The notes: generated from the letters alone by a model not told the origin. Shown: positions 48,913 to 58,849, numbered from the stretch's first letter. The stretch is 64,000 nucleotides of DNA from Duganella rivi (GCF_009857435.1 NZ_WWCK01000002.1:186001-250000); one strand, 5' to 3'. Program-made: numbers and translations.

Positions 48913-50999
48913 AACTGGTGATTTCCGCCATGGTGCTGGCGCTGGCCGGCTCCGCCGCCCACGCCGCGCCGACGTTTGACGAGGTGCGCGCGGCGTATCG
49001 CTCGTCGGACGCGCAACTGCTGGATCGGCATGGCGAGGCGATTCAGTCGCTGCGCATCGATATGGCGGTGCGGCGTTTGCCATGGGTGGCGCTGAATGAC
49101 ATCTCACCCGCGCTGCCGGCGGCGGTGCTACAGGCGGAGGATCAGCGCTTCTATGAACACAATGGCGTGGATTGGAGCGCGGCGGCGAAGGCAGCATGGG
49201 ATAACTTGTTCCGTACGCGTCCGCGCGGCGCTTCGACCATCACCATGCAGTTGGCGGCCTTGCTGGATCCGGCCTTGCAGTCGTCCGCCAAGGGCCGCAA
49301 CTGGGGGCAGAAGTGGGATCAAGTGAAGGCCGCGCGCGAGCTGGATGCCGAGTGGACCAAGCAGCAGATCATGGAAGCGTACTTGAACATGGTGTCGTAT
49401 CGCGGCGAGCTGCAAGGCGTGGCCGCGGCGGCGCGCAGCATGTTCGGCAAGTCGGCGTCGGGATTGGATTTGAGCGAGTCAGTGATTCTTGCGAGTCTGT
49501 TGCGCGGGCCGGCGGCAGGGCAGAAGGTGGTGTCGCAGCGTGCTTGCGCACTGGCGCATGAACTGCGGCTGCCGTCGACGTGCAGCGAAATTCAGTTGCG
49601 CATTATCGTCGCGTGGAGCCGGCCGCAGTTGGCGGGCACGCTGGCCCCGGCGCCGCAGGTGGCGCAGCGGCTGCTCACGCGTAGTGGCCAGGCGGTGCGC
49701 AGCACCTTGGATGCGGGCTTGCAGCGTCACGCGCAGACCGTGTTGCGTCAGCAGCTGGCGGCGCTGAGCGGGCGCAATGTGAGTGATGGCGCGGTGGTGG
49801 TGCTGGATAACGCCAGCGGTGAAATTCTCGCTTACGTCGGCAATGCGGGCAATGGCGAGGTGGATGGTGCTGCGGCGTTGCGGCAGGCTGGATCGACGCT
49901 GAAACCATTCCTGTACGAGCTGGCGCTGGAGCGCAAACAGATCACGGCGGCGTCGCTGATGGATGATACGGCAATCGATATCTCCACCGGATCAGGCATG
50001 TACGCGCCGCAGAATTACGATAAAGGCTACAAGGGTTACGTCAGCGCGCGCACCAGCCTGGCCAGTTCGCTCAACGTGCCGGCGGTGCGCACGCTGATGA
50101 TGACGGGGATGGAGCGCTTTCACGAGCGCCTGCGCGACGTGGGCCTCAGTAGTTTGACGCAGCCGGCCGAATACTACGGTTACTCGCTGGCGCTAGGCTC
50201 AGCCGAGGTGTCGTTGCTTGAGCTGACCAATGCCTATCGCGCGCTGGCCAATGGCGGTATGTACAGCGCGGCCAGTATGGCGCCGAAAGCTGCCGCAACG
50301 CCGCGCCGCGTGCTCGATGCGCGGGCCAGTTTCATCGTCAGCGACATCCTTGCCGACCGCGCCGCGCGCAGCCTGACGTTCGGCTTGAAGAATGAATTGG
50401 CCACCACCTTCTGGGCTGCCGTCAAAACCGGCACCAGCAAGGACATGCGCGACAACTGGTGCGTGGGCTACTCGGACAAGTACACGGTCGGCGTCTGGGT
50501 AGGGAATTTCGATGGACAGCCGATGTGGGACGTCTCCGGCGTCAGCGGCGCTGCGCCGGTATGGCGCGACGTGATGGACTACCTGCACCGCAGCACCGGC
50601 AGCCGCGCGCCCAAGCCGCCGAAAGGCGTGGTGCGGCAGCAGGTCAGCTACCAGCCTGAATTGGAATCGACGCGCAGCGAATGGTTCATCGCCGGCACCG
50701 AAAGCCCGCTCATCACGCTGGTGCGCGACGAACACCGCGCGCCGAAAATCCTCTATCCCGGCGACGCCAGCATCCTGGCCATCGATCCTGACATTCCAGA
50801 GGCTACCCAGCGCGTCTTCTTCCTCGCCCAAGGCAGCCAAGGTCTGCGCTGGCAGCTGGATGGGGAACCGTTGGCGCAGGCCACCGCCGACTATGCATGG
50901 CGTCCCACCCCAGGCCCCCACCAGCTAGCTCTCATCGACGCGAGCGCCAACATTGTTGCGACCACCCGCTTCCAGGTTCGCGGGGCTACCGCGCATTAG
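48909..50999 (+). CDS. pbpC: penicillin-binding protein 1C (bifunctional transglycosylase/transpeptidase)
   Basis: The 696-residue PbpC has an N-terminal signal or membrane anchor (residues 1-20) and a GT51 transglycosylase domain with catalytic Glu77 in AEDQRFYEHNGVDW and RGASTITMQLA. The transpeptidase domain carries SxxK serine S329 (GSTLKPF), SxN (ASSLNVP) and KTGT (VKTGTSKDMRD). A C-terminal BiPBP-type beta domain follows (about 600-696). Its start overlaps the macroglobulin stop. PbpC probably repairs peptidoglycan damaged where A2M traps proteases. Confidence 0.95.
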   Translation: MKLVISAMVLALAGSAAHAAPTFDEVRAAYRSSDAQLLDRHGEAIQSLRIDMAVRRLPWVALNDISPALPAAVLQAEDQRFYEHNGVDWSAAAKAAWDNLFRTRPRGASTITMQLAALLDPALQSSAKGRNWGQKWDQVKAARELDAEWTKQQIMEAYLNMVSYRGELQGVAAAARSMFGKSASGLDLSESVILASLLRGPAAGQKVVSQRACALAHELRLPSTCSEIQLRIIVAWSRPQLAGTLAPAPQVAQRLLTRSGQAVRSTLDAGLQRHAQTVLRQQLAALSGRNVSDGAVVVLDNASGEILAYVGNAGNGEVDGAAALRQAGSTLKPFLYELALERKQITAASLMDDTAIDISTGSGMYAPQNYDKGYKGYVSARTSLASSLNVPAVRTLMMTGMERFHERLRDVGLSSLTQPAEYYGYSLALGSAEVSLLELTNAYRALANGGMYSAASMAPKAAATPRRVLDARASFIVSDILADRAARSLTFGLKNELATTFWAAVKTGTSKDMRDNWCVGYSDKYTVGVWVGNFDGQPMWDVSGVSGAAPVWRDVMDYLHRSTGSRAPKPPKGVVRQQVSYQPELESTRSEWFIAGTESPLITLVRDEHRAPKILYPGDASILAIDPDIPEATQRVFFLAQGSQGLRWQLDGEPLAQATADYAWRPTPGPHQLALIDASANIVATTRFQVRGATAH

Positions 51000-51000
51000 C

Positions 51001-51063
51001 ACCCCCGCACTGCGATCCGTCGCGGGGTCTGACCCCGCATGGGGTCAGACCCCTCTGGTGTGG
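51001..51063. repeat. REP-like element, copy 2 (inverted)
   Basis: The core 51024-51053 has the same two arms GGGGTCTGACCCC and GGGGTCAGACCCC as copy 1, with spacer GCAT instead of GTAC. The outer flanks match copy 1 when read on the opposite strand (CCACACCAGA; GC-rich arm ending GTGCGGGG). It begins two bases after the pbpC stop codon. Confidence 0.85.
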
Positions 51064-51089
51064 CCTTGCGGGTGCATTCTGGCGCGCAT

Positions 51090-51114
51090 AAAAAAAGCCG
51101 GCACGAAGCCGGCT
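51090..51114 (-). terminator. terminator of the Bax-inhibitor gene
   Basis: On the minus strand AGCCGGC, a five-base loop and GCCGGCT followed by a T-run form an intrinsic terminator 22 bases beyond the stop codon of the gene at 51136-51816. Confidence 0.85.
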
Positions 51115-51135
51115 TTCGGGGGAAGCTTTTTGCAC

Positions 51136-51816
51136 TTAGTCGCGGTCGCCGCCGAAGATGCCCAGCAGTTGCAGCAGGCTGGTGAAGATGTTGTACACGT
51201 CCAGGTACAGCGCCAGGGTTGCGCGGATGTAGTTGGTCTCGCCGCCATTGATGATCTGTTGCACGTCGTACAAGATGTACGCCGAGAAGATACCAATCGC
51301 CACCACCGAGATTACGATCGACAGCGCCGGGATGTGCAGGAAGATGTTAGCCACCGAAGCCAGCAGCAGAATCACCACACCTGCGAACAGCCACGTACCC
51401 ATGCCCGAAAAATCGCGCTTCGATACCGTCGCCACCGACGCCAGCACCGCAAACACAGCCGCCGTACCGCCAAACGCGGTCATGATCAGGAAACCACCGT
51501 TCGAGAAGCCGAGGATGCGCGACAGCAACGGCGTCAGCATCAGGCCCATGAAGAAGGTGAAGCCCAGCAGCAGGGCCACGCCCACGCCGGAATCCTTGTT
51601 CTTCTCGATGCCCCAGATAAAGCCGAACGCAACCGCCAGGAACAGCAGCGCCATCAGGCCGCCACCGAGCGGCAAGTGCAGCGACACGCCCAGCGCCGCG
51701 CCGAACACGGTCGGCACCATCGACAGGGCCAGCAGCCAATAAGTATTGCGCAGCACATTGTGTTGCACCAACCGGCGGCTTTCCGCCAGATCGTAAGTTT
51801 TTTGCATGTTGATCAT
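51136..51816 (-). CDS. Bax inhibitor-1/YccA family membrane protein
   Basis: A 226-residue inner-membrane protein with seven hydrophobic helices. The N-terminal motif (VLRNTYWLLALSMVPTVFGAALG) and a late DVQQIINGGETNYIRATLALYLD are typical of BI-1 proteins (TMBIM family), calcium-leak or stress channels whose bacterial role is not settled; E. coli YccA interacts with FtsH. The ATG at 51816 has SD AGGAGGT; a second ATG lies three codons on. Confidence 0.92.
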   Translation of the reverse strand: MINMQKTYDLAESRRLVQHNVLRNTYWLLALSMVPTVFGAALGVSLHLPLGGGLMALLFLAVAFGFIWGIEKNKDSGVGVALLLGFTFFMGLMLTPLLSRILGFSNGGFLIMTAFGGTAAVFAVLASVATVSKRDFSGMGTWLFAGVVILLLASVANIFLHIPALSIVISVVAIGIFSAYILYDVQQIINGGETNYIRATLALYLDVYNIFTSLLQLLGIFGGDRD

Positions 51817-51967
51817 CGTAGTACCTCCTAATGCGGGGTAAAAGTTTACCGCTTGCTAAAAGCATAGCATGGCGCGCTGAGAATGCGCAAAATCATGCCA
51901 GAAAAGCACTTAATTCCAACTTAAACTGCCTTCATGGCCCCTGCTTTTCGGAATATGGGGTGTTCTA

Positions 51968-51976
51968 TGGTAAAAT
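51968..51976 (+). promoter_or_regulatory. candidate extended -10 promoter of ndk
   Basis: TGGTAAAAT matches an extended -10 element (TGn plus TAAAAT) about 60 bases upstream of the ndk ATG. No good -35 is visible, which extended -10 promoters do not need. Confidence 0.4.
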
Positions 51977-52037
51977 CAAAGGTTGATTGGATTATCAATT
52001 CTTGTTTTAAACCTTTCTTTTTATTGGAGTTTTTCAA

Positions 52038-52445
52038 ATGGCAATCGAACGCACCCTGTCGATCATCAAACCAGACGCAGTTGCAAAAAACGTGATCGGC
52101 AAAATCTACACCCGCTTCGAAGAAGCTGGCCTGAAGATCGTTGCCGCTCAAATGAAGCAACTGACCCGCGAAGAAGCTGAAGGCTTCTACGCTGCGCACA
52201 AAGAGCGCGGCTTCTTCAAAGACCTGGTGGACTTCATGGTTTCGGGCCCAGTCATGATCCAAGCCCTGGAAGGCGAAAACGCCGTCCTGAAAAACCGCGA
52301 ACTGATGGGCGCTACCGATCCTAAGAAAGCAGACAAAGGCACCATCCGCGCCGATTTCGCTGACTCGATCGACGCTAACGCAGTTCACGGCTCGGACGCT
52401 GTTGAAGCCGCTGCTGTTGAAATCGCTTACTTCTTCGGTAAGTAA
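52038..52445 (+). CDS. ndk: nucleoside diphosphate kinase
   Basis: Ndk equilibrates nucleoside tri- and diphosphates. The 135-residue product has the N-terminal [18 protein letters not shown], the nucleotide region [12 protein letters not shown] and the phosphohistidine in NAVHGSD. SD TTGGAG. It is first in the ndk-rlmN-pilW-rodZ-ispG-hisS cluster. A hairpin separates it from rlmN. Confidence 0.97.
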   Translation: MAIERTLSIIKPDAVAKNVIGKIYTRFEEAGLKIVAAQMKQLTREEAEGFYAAHKERGFFKDLVDFMVSGPVMIQALEGENAVLKNRELMGATDPKKADKGTIRADFADSIDANAVHGSDAVEAAAVEIAYFFGK

Positions 52446-52457
52446 TTTGTAAGGATT

Positions 52458-52485
52458 CCGTTTCCGCGCCGCGGTGCGGAAACGG
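52458..52485 (+). other. hairpin just before rlmN
   Basis: CCGTTTCCGC-GCCGCGGT-GCGGAAACGG is a perfect 10-bp stem with an 8-base loop ending five bases before the rlmN ATG. No T-run follows. The stem covers the region where a Shine-Dalgarno would lie, so it may limit rlmN translation or stabilise ndk mRNA. Confidence 0.6.
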
Positions 52486-52490
52486 GATAA

Positions 52491-53690
52491 ATGATTAGTA
52501 CTGTTTTGAACCACACTATGAACGCACCTCTGACCAACTTGCTGGACTTCGATCCCGCGCAGCTCACCGCCTATTGCGCCGAGTTGGGAGAGAAGCCGTT
52601 CCGCGCCAAGCAATTGCAGCGCTGGATCCACCAATTCGGCGCGTCGGATTTCGACAGCATGACGGATCTGGCCAAATCGCTGCGCGACAAACTGAAAAAC
52701 CGCGCCCAGATCGTGGCGCCGCAGATCATCAGCGACCATACCTCGGCCGACGGCACCCGCAAATGGCTGGTCGACGTCGGCAATGGCAACGCGGTGGAAA
52801 CCGTGTACATCCCGGAAGAAACCCGCGGCACGCTGTGCATCTCGACCCAGGCTGGCTGCGCCGTCAACTGCCGCTTCTGCTCGACCGGCAAGCAAGGCTT
52901 CAGCCGCAACCTGACCGTGGGCGAAATCATCGGCCAGCTGTGGATGGCCGAATTTGAACTGCGCCGCACCAAGGGCATCGAACCGGGCCCGAAAGGCGAG
53001 CGCCAGATCACCAACGTGGTGATGATGGGCATGGGCGAACCGCTGCTCAACTACGAGCCGACCGCCACCGCGCTGAAGATGATGCTGGACGATAACGCCT
53101 ACGGCCTGTCGCGCCGCCGCGTGACCCTGTCCACCTCGGGCGTGGTGCCGATGATCGACAAGCTGTCGCAGGATGTGCCGGTGGCGCTGGCGGTGTCGCT
53201 GCACGCCTCCAACGACGAGCTGCGCAACGGCCTGATCCCGCTCAACAAAAAATACCCGCTCAAGGAGCTGATGGCCGCCTGCAAACGCTACATCGAGTTT
53301 GCGCCGCGCGACTTCATCACCTTCGAGTATTGCATGCTCGACGGCGTCAACGACACCGACCAGCACGCGCGCGAACTGGTGGCGCTGGTACAGCACCCGG
53401 AGTTCGGCGTGAACTGCAAATTCAACCTGATTCCGTTCAACCCCTTCCCGGAATCGGGTCTGCTGCGTTCGAAGAACCCGCGCATCACGGCCTTCGCGCA
53501 AATCCTGTTGGATGCGGGCATCGTCACCACCATCCGCAAAACCCGCGGCGACGATATCGACGCCGCCTGCGGCCAGCTGGCCGGCGAAGTGCAAGACCGT
53601 ACCAAGGTTCAGCAACGCATGGAAAAAATGGCCGAGTATCAGAATAAATTCGGCGCTAACTTCGGCAAGATCGTGGAGATCCGTTCCTGA
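52491..53690 (+). CDS. rlmN: dual-specificity 23S rRNA/tRNA adenine-C2 methyltransferase RlmN
   Basis: RlmN is a radical-SAM enzyme that methylates A2503 of 23S rRNA and A37 of some tRNAs. The 399-residue product has the N-terminal RNA-binding region ([19 protein letters not shown]). The radical-SAM triad is C123/C127/C130 in GCAVNCRFC, followed by [11 protein letters not shown] and STSGVVPMI. The methyl-carrier cysteine is near the C-terminus in AACGQLAGE. Two starts are possible, ATG 52491 and ATG 52518. It overlaps pilW by one base. Confidence 0.94.
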   Translation: MISTVLNHTMNAPLTNLLDFDPAQLTAYCAELGEKPFRAKQLQRWIHQFGASDFDSMTDLAKSLRDKLKNRAQIVAPQIISDHTSADGTRKWLVDVGNGNAVETVYIPEETRGTLCISTQAGCAVNCRFCSTGKQGFSRNLTVGEIIGQLWMAEFELRRTKGIEPGPKGERQITNVVMMGMGEPLLNYEPTATALKMMLDDNAYGLSRRRVTLSTSGVVPMIDKLSQDVPVALAVSLHASNDELRNGLIPLNKKYPLKELMAACKRYIEFAPRDFITFEYCMLDGVNDTDQHARELVALVQHPEFGVNCKFNLIPFNPFPESGLLRSKNPRITAFAQILLDAGIVTTIRKTRGDDIDAACGQLAGEVQDRTKVQQRMEKMAEYQNKFGANFGKIVEIRS

Positions 53691-54505
53691 TGACCTTCCT
53701 GGCGCAGCGTAGCCGGCTTAGTCTCGTCGCGCTTTGCGTGGCAGGGGCGCTGGCTGGTTGCGCCTCGCCGGGCCCGGGCAAGAGCGGCAAGGCCGAACTG
53801 ACCACCGCCTCCGACGCGACCGCCGTGCAGCGCAAGGTCGATATCCGCATGCAGCTGGCGATCGGCTATTTCGAGCAAGGCCAGTACGCGGTGGCGCTCG
53901 ACGAAGTGAAGCTGGCGCTGGCCGCAGACCCCAACTATGCCGACGGCTACGGCATGCGCGGCCTGATTTACCAGCAGATGGGCGAGAACGCCCTGGCCGA
54001 AGATAACTTCGTCCGCGCCCGCAAGCTGGCTCCGAATAGCCCGGATCTGGCCAATAATTACGGCTCCTTCCTGTGCCAGGTTGGCCGCGTGAAGGATGCC
54101 TTGCCGCTGTTTGATGCGGCCCTGAACAACCGGACTTACCGTTCGCCGGCCAGCGCCGCGAACAACGCCGGTTCGTGCGCATTGAAGATCAAGGATTACG
54201 CCAGCGCGGAGCGTTATCTGCTGCAAGCCTTGCAGTTGACGCCCGACCTGCCGGCCACTAACGCCAATTTGGCGCGGGTGTATTTTGAAAAAGGCGATTA
54301 TGTGCGCGCCAATTTCTTCATCACCCGTTTGAATAAGGTGGCAAAGATGGAGAGCCTGACGGCCGATGTGCTGTGGCTCGCGATTAAGGTGCAGCATAAG
54401 CTGGGCGATAAGGACGCGGAAGCGGGTTGGGTGACGCAATTGCGTCGCCACCACGCCGGTTCGACCGAATATGCTGCTTATCAACGTGGGGCGTTTGATG
54501 AGTGA
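53690..54505 (+). CDS. pilW: type IV pilus biogenesis/stability lipoprotein PilW (PilF)
   Basis: The 271-residue lipoprotein helps assemble the PilQ secretin in the outer membrane. The signal ends in lipobox LAGC. TPR repeats span about residues 50-250 (e.g. LAIGYFEQGQYAVALDEVKL and GLIYQQMGENALAEDNF). It overlaps rlmN by one base and rodZ by eight, and is in its standard place. Confidence 0.93.
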   Translation: MTFLAQRSRLSLVALCVAGALAGCASPGPGKSGKAELTTASDATAVQRKVDIRMQLAIGYFEQGQYAVALDEVKLALAADPNYADGYGMRGLIYQQMGENALAEDNFVRARKLAPNSPDLANNYGSFLCQVGRVKDALPLFDAALNNRTYRSPASAANNAGSCALKIKDYASAERYLLQALQLTPDLPATNANLARVYFEKGDYVRANFFITRLNKVAKMESLTADVLWLAIKVQHKLGDKDAEAGWVTQLRRHHAGSTEYAAYQRGAFDE

Positions 54506-55550
54506 AACAGGGGTACCAATGAATTCTGAGTGGGCAGAAACGCCGCAGGAGCAGGGCAACACTGGCAAGGCTACGCCCGGAGCATTGCTGGCCGCCCAGC
54601 GCGAAGCGATGGGTTGGACGGTTGAACAGATTGCGGAACAACTAAAGCTGGCGGTGCGCCAGGTGAAGGCATTGGAAGCCGGCGATTACGCCGCGCTGCC
54701 TAACATGGCGGTCACGCGCGGCTTCGTGCGCGCCTACGCCAAGGTATTGAAGATGGATGCGGCCCCGCTGGTCGCGATGATAGAAGCAGCGCAGCCGACC
54801 AGCCCCGAGGTCGTGGTTGCGCCGCGCAAGGATTTGGCGGCGTCGTTCTCCGAGTCGCGCTTCCCGTCGATGACGGGCCGTTCGTCGGCGCCGGCTGGTT
54901 GGCTGGTGGGCTTGGCGGCCGTGGTGGTGGTAGGCGCAGCAGGCGCTTACGCTTATCAAAGCGGCCTGATTCCGGCCTCGCTGTTCGAGCGTAAGGAAGA
55001 AGAAGTGAAGCCGGTAGCGGAAGCCGCGCCGGCGCTGGAGACCACGCTGGTCAAGGAAGCGCAGGAAAACACCGCGCTGCAATCGCCTAACGTGCCGCTG
55101 ATTTCGGTGCCGCCGCAAGGCGAGCAGGCCGCAGCAGCACCGGCAGCGACCGCGCCATCCGCTGCCGCTGCGCCGGCAACGCCGCCGGCGGCAGCGCCTG
55201 CGCCAACGCCTGCACCAGTCGCCGCAGCACCGGCGCCAGCACCTGCACCAGTGGCGATAGCGCCGACGCCTGCACCGGTTGCAGCGCCGGCAGCGCCAGC
55301 GGCTAGTGGCACTGGCCACCAGCTGGTGTTGAAAGTGACTGAGGATTCGTGGGTAGAGATTCGCCGGCCGGGCACCACCTCGCTGATTTCGCGCGTGGTG
55401 AAAGCCGGCAGCACCGAGACTTTTGACATCAAGGATCCGGCGCTGCTGATCATCGGCAAACCGGCCGGCGTGGAAGCCTCGCTGGGCGGTGCGCCGCTGG
55501 CGTTGCCGCTGATCCCGGGCGGTACGATTTCCCGCGTGAACATTAAGTAA
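54498..55550 (+). CDS. rodZ: cytoskeletal protein RodZ-like (HTH, single membrane helix)
   Basis: RodZ bridges MreB to the membrane and cell-wall machinery. The 350-residue product has a HTH_25 domain (about 25-90, LLAAQREAMGWTVEQIAEQL). A membrane helix follows (about 133-155, WLVGLAAVVVVGAAGAYAY), then an Ala/Pro-rich linker (about 200-270) and a C-terminal DUF4115 beta domain. The start ATG 54498 overlaps pilW; ATG 54519 is possible. Confidence 0.9.
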   Translation: MSETGVPMNSEWAETPQEQGNTGKATPGALLAAQREAMGWTVEQIAEQLKLAVRQVKALEAGDYAALPNMAVTRGFVRAYAKVLKMDAAPLVAMIEAAQPTSPEVVVAPRKDLAASFSESRFPSMTGRSSAPAGWLVGLAAVVVVGAAGAYAYQSGLIPASLFERKEEEVKPVAEAAPALETTLVKEAQENTALQSPNVPLISVPPQGEQAAAAPAATAPSAAAAPATPPAAAPAPTPAPVAAAPAPAPAPVAIAPTPAPVAAPAAPAASGTGHQLVLKVTEDSWVEIRRPGTTSLISRVVKAGSTETFDIKDPALLIIGKPAGVEASLGGAPLALPLIPGGTISRVNIK

Positions 55551-55566
55551 GAACTGAGTTAGAACC

Positions 55567-56823
55567 ATGACGCAAACTGCTATTCCATCGGGGCCAACCG
55601 AACGCCGCGCCAGCCGCCGCGTGTTGATCTCGCACGGCGAACGCAAAATCTGGGTAGGCGGCGACGCTCCGGTAGTGGTGCAGTCGATGACCAACACCGA
55701 CACCGCCAACGCCATCGAAACCGCGATCCAGATCCGCGACCTGGCCCGCGCCGGTTCGGAACTGGTGCGCCTGACCGTGGATCGCCCGGAAGCCGCCGAA
55801 GCGGTGCCGTACATCCGCGAACAGCTGGACAAGATGGACGTGGACGTGCCGCTGGTCGGCGACTTCCACTACAACGGCCACACGCTGCTGAACGATTACC
55901 CTGAATGCGCGAAAGCGCTGTCCAAGTACCGCATCAATCCCGGTAACGTGGGCAAGGGCGCCAAGCGCGATACGCAGTTTGCGCAAATGATTGAAGTGGC
56001 GGCGCGCTACGACAAGCCGGTGCGCATCGGCGTCAACTGGGGCAGCCTGGATCAGGCGCTGCTGGCGCGCATCATGGACGAAAACGCCGTGCGCGAAAAT
56101 CCATGGACTGCGCAGCAAGTGATGTACGAAGCGCTGATTACCTCGGCCATCGAAAACGCCGTGCGCGCGGAAGAACTGGGTCTGGCCCGCGACAAAATCA
56201 TCTTGTCGTGCAAGGTCTCGGGCGTGCAGGACTTGATCGCCGTGTACCGCGAACTGGGCAAGCGCTGCGACTACCCGCTGCATCTCGGCCTGACCGAGGC
56301 GGGCATGGGCAGCAAGGGCATCGTCGCGTCGACGGCGGCGCTGTCGGTGCTGCTGCAAGAAGGCATCGGCGACACCATCCGCATTTCGCTGACCCCGGAA
56401 CCGGGCGGCGATCGCACCAAGGAAGTGGTAGTGGGACAGGAGATCCTGCAGACCATGGGCCTGCGCAAATTCACCCCGATGGTGATCGCGTGCCCGGGCT
56501 GCGGCCGCACCACCTCGACCACCTTCCAGGAGCTGGCCGATAACATCCAGACCTTCCTGCGCGACCAGATGCCGGAATGGAAAAAGACTTATCCGGGCGT
56601 GGAGGCGATGAACGTGGCCGTGATGGGCTGCATCGTCAACGGCCCTGGCGAATCGAAGCACGCCAACATCGGCATTAGCTTGCCGGGTACGGGCGAATCG
56701 CCGGCCGCGCCGGTGTTCGTTGACGGCGCCAAGGTGGCGACTCTGCGCGGTGAACGCATCGTCGAAGAGTTCCAGGAAATCGTCCTGAATTACGTGAAGA
56801 AGAATTACAGCAAACATGTCTAA
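55567..56823 (+). CDS. ispG: 4-hydroxy-3-methylbut-2-enyl-diphosphate synthase IspG (GcpE)
   Basis: IspG converts MEcPP to HMBPP in the MEP isoprenoid pathway, with a 4Fe-4S cluster. The 418-residue product has the TIM-barrel start ([18 protein letters not shown]). Cluster ligands are in [13 protein letters not shown] and [17 protein letters not shown]. It overlaps hisS by eight bases and lies after rodZ, matching the usual beta-proteobacterial order. Confidence 0.96.
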   Translation: MTQTAIPSGPTERRASRRVLISHGERKIWVGGDAPVVVQSMTNTDTANAIETAIQIRDLARAGSELVRLTVDRPEAAEAVPYIREQLDKMDVDVPLVGDFHYNGHTLLNDYPECAKALSKYRINPGNVGKGAKRDTQFAQMIEVAARYDKPVRIGVNWGSLDQALLARIMDENAVRENPWTAQQVMYEALITSAIENAVRAEELGLARDKIILSCKVSGVQDLIAVYRELGKRCDYPLHLGLTEAGMGSKGIVASTAALSVLLQEGIGDTIRISLTPEPGGDRTKEVVVGQEILQTMGLRKFTPMVIACPGCGRTTSTTFQELADNIQTFLRDQMPEWKKTYPGVEAMNVAVMGCIVNGPGESKHANIGISLPGTGESPAAPVFVDGAKVATLRGERIVEEFQEIVLNYVKKNYSKHV

Positions 56824-58159
56824 ACAAGAAAAAATCACCGCCGTCAAAGGCATGAACGATATCCTGCCGCAGGACTCGCACCTGTGGCAGCTGTTCGAAA
56901 ACACCGCGCAGTCGGTGGTGCAGAGCTATGGCTTCCAGCAGATCCGCACGCCGATCGTGGAAGACACCGCACTGTTCAAGCGCGCCATCGGCGCGGTCAC
57001 CGACATCGTCGAAAAAGAGATGTACTCGTTCGAAGATTCGATGAACGGCGACTTGCTGACCCTGCGCCCTGAAGGCACGGCCGGTGCAGTGCGTGCGGTG
57101 ATCGAGCACAATCTGGTGTACGAAGGCCCTAAGCGCTTGTGGTACACCGGCCCGATGTTCCGTCACGAGCGTCCGCAGCGCGGCCGCTATCGCCAGTTCT
57201 ACCAGTTCGGTTGCGAAGCGGTTGGCTTCACCGGCCCGGACGTGGACGCGGAAATGATCATGATGTGCCGCCGCCTGTGGGATGACCTGGGCCTGCCGGA
57301 AATTCGCCTCGAACTGAATTCGATCGGCGATGCCGAAGAGCGCGCGCGCCACCGCGTCGACTTGATCGCCTACCTGGAAAAGCACGAAGACCTGCTGGAT
57401 GCGGAAGCCAAGCGCCGCCTGCACAGCAACCCGCTGCGCATTCTGGACACCAAAAATCCTGCCATGCAGGAGATGGTCAACGGCGCGCCCAAGCTGCTGG
57501 ACTACCTGGGCGAGGAATCGCTGGCGCACTTCAACGGCGTGCGCAAGATCCTCGACCACAACAACATTCCGTACGTGATCAACACCCGCCTGGTGCGCGG
57601 TCTCGATTACTACAACCGCACCGTGTTCGAATGGGTGACGGACGCACTGGGCTCGCAAGGCACCGTGTGCGCCGGCGGCCGTTACGATCCGCTGATCGCA
57701 TCGTTCGGCGGCAAGCCGACGCCTGCCGTCGGTTTCGCCATGGGCATCGAGCGCCTGCTGGAACTGATGAAGGAAGCCGGCGAGCCGGAAATGCCTAACC
57801 AGTGCGACGTCTACCTGGTGCATCAAGGCGAAGCGGCGCAGCTGCAAGCCTTCGTGCTGGGCGAGCGCCTGCGCGATGCGGGCCTGGATGTAATCATGCA
57901 CGGCTCCACCCTCGCCGGTGCGGGCAGCTTCAAGTCGCAGATGAAGAAGGCCGACGGCGCAGGCGCCGCATTCGCCGTCATCATCGGCGAAGATGAAGTC
58001 ACCAACAACACCGCCAGCGTCAAGGCGATGCGCGCGGCGGAAGGCGAACAGCAGCAAACCTCGGTGCCGTTCGACCAGGTAGTCGACTTCGTGGTGGATC
58101 AGATCACCGACGGCGGCGATCACCACCACCACGTGCACGACGAGCACTGCAACCACTAA
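56816..58159 (+). CDS. hisS: histidyl-tRNA synthetase with histidine-rich C-terminal tail
   Basis: HisRS charges tRNA-His. The 447-residue class II synthetase shows motif 1 ([11 protein letters not shown] and [15 protein letters not shown]), motif 2 ([14 protein letters not shown]) and the HisA signature ([15 protein letters not shown]). [14 protein letters not shown] follows, and an anticodon-binding domain starts at about 345. After residue 432 comes an unusual tail, [15 protein letters not shown], with seven His and one Cys. It overlaps ispG by eight bases. Confidence 0.96.
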   Translation: MSKQEKITAVKGMNDILPQDSHLWQLFENTAQSVVQSYGFQQIRTPIVEDTALFKRAIGAVTDIVEKEMYSFEDSMNGDLLTLRPEGTAGAVRAVIEHNLVYEGPKRLWYTGPMFRHERPQRGRYRQFYQFGCEAVGFTGPDVDAEMIMMCRRLWDDLGLPEIRLELNSIGDAEERARHRVDLIAYLEKHEDLLDAEAKRRLHSNPLRILDTKNPAMQEMVNGAPKLLDYLGEESLAHFNGVRKILDHNNIPYVINTRLVRGLDYYNRTVFEWVTDALGSQGTVCAGGRYDPLIASFGGKPTPAVGFAMGIERLLELMKEAGEPEMPNQCDVYLVHQGEAAQLQAFVLGERLRDAGLDVIMHGSTLAGAGSFKSQMKKADGAGAAFAVIIGEDEVTNNTASVKAMRAAEGEQQQTSVPFDQVVDFVVDQITDGGDHHHHVHDEHCNH

Positions 58160-58164
58160 ATTTA

Positions 58165-58197
58165 ATCAACGCATTTCATCAACGCATTTCATCAACA
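58165..58197 (+). repeat. short tandem repeat between hisS and yfgM
   Basis: ATCAACGCATTTC occurs twice in tandem (58165-58177 and 58178-58190) followed by a partial third copy (ATCAACA). It fills most of the 57-base gap before the next start codon. Probably a slippage duplication; no regulatory role is obvious. Confidence 0.6.
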
Positions 58198-58216
58198 ATA
58201 ACGGCAGACGAATACC

Positions 58217-58849
58217 ATGGCATACGATCTTGAAGAACAAGAACAACTCGCGTCCCTCAAAGCGTGGTGGGACAAGTACGGCAATGCGACGACGTGGGTG
58301 CTGATCGCCGGCCTGGCCGGATACTCCGGTTGGACCTACTGGGGCAAGATGCAGCGCGATAGCGCCAACGAAGCATCGGCGTTGTACGCGCAGTTGCAGG
58401 AGTCGGTCGAAGCCAAGGACAACGCCAAGGTGTTGCGCGTCGCCGGCGACGTGGAAAGCAAATACGGCAGCACCGCTTACGCGCCGATGGCCGCACTGGT
58501 TGCCGCAAAAAGCTCGTTTGAAGCCAATGACCTGAAATCGGCCAAGGCCCAGCTGCAATGGGCGGTCGATCACGGCGCCGATGAATTCAAGGCCGTTGCC
58601 AAGATCCGCCTGGCCGGCGTGCTGCTGGATGAAAAAGCCTATGACGAAGCGTTGAAAGTGTTGGCCGGTGAAGTGCCCGCGCAATTTGCCGGCGCCGTAG
58701 CCGACCGCAAAGGCGACGTGCTGGCCGCGCAGAATAAGCTGGCCGAAGCCCGCACCGCTTACAAGGCTGCGCTGGACGCGACCGACAAGAAGAATCCGGG
58801 CCGTCAACTGATTCAAATGAAACTGGAAGCCATCGGCGGCGCCGCCTAA
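58217..58849 (+). CDS. yfgM: YfgM family ancillary SecYEG translocon subunit
   Basis: A 210-residue membrane-anchored TPR protein. A cytoplasmic N-terminus (LEEQEQLASLKAWWDKYGN) precedes a membrane helix (about 25-43) and periplasmic TPRs (about 55-205). YfgM binds SecYEG with PpiD and aids export of envelope proteins. It lies between hisS and bamB, the conserved context for this family. Confidence 0.9.
   Translation: MAYDLEEQEQLASLKAWWDKYGNATTWVLIAGLAGYSGWTYWGKMQRDSANEASALYAQLQESVEAKDNAKVLRVAGDVESKYGSTAYAPMAALVAAKSSFEANDLKSAKAQLQWAVDHGADEFKAVAKIRLAGVLLDEKAYDEALKVLAGEVPAQFAGAVADRKGDVLAAQNKLAEARTAYKAALDATDKKNPGRQLIQMKLEAIGGAA

Noticed and set aside
55120..55310. Ala/Pro-rich repetitive DNA in rodZ
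   Set aside because: It encodes the flexible periplasmic linker of RodZ and is not an independent repeat.
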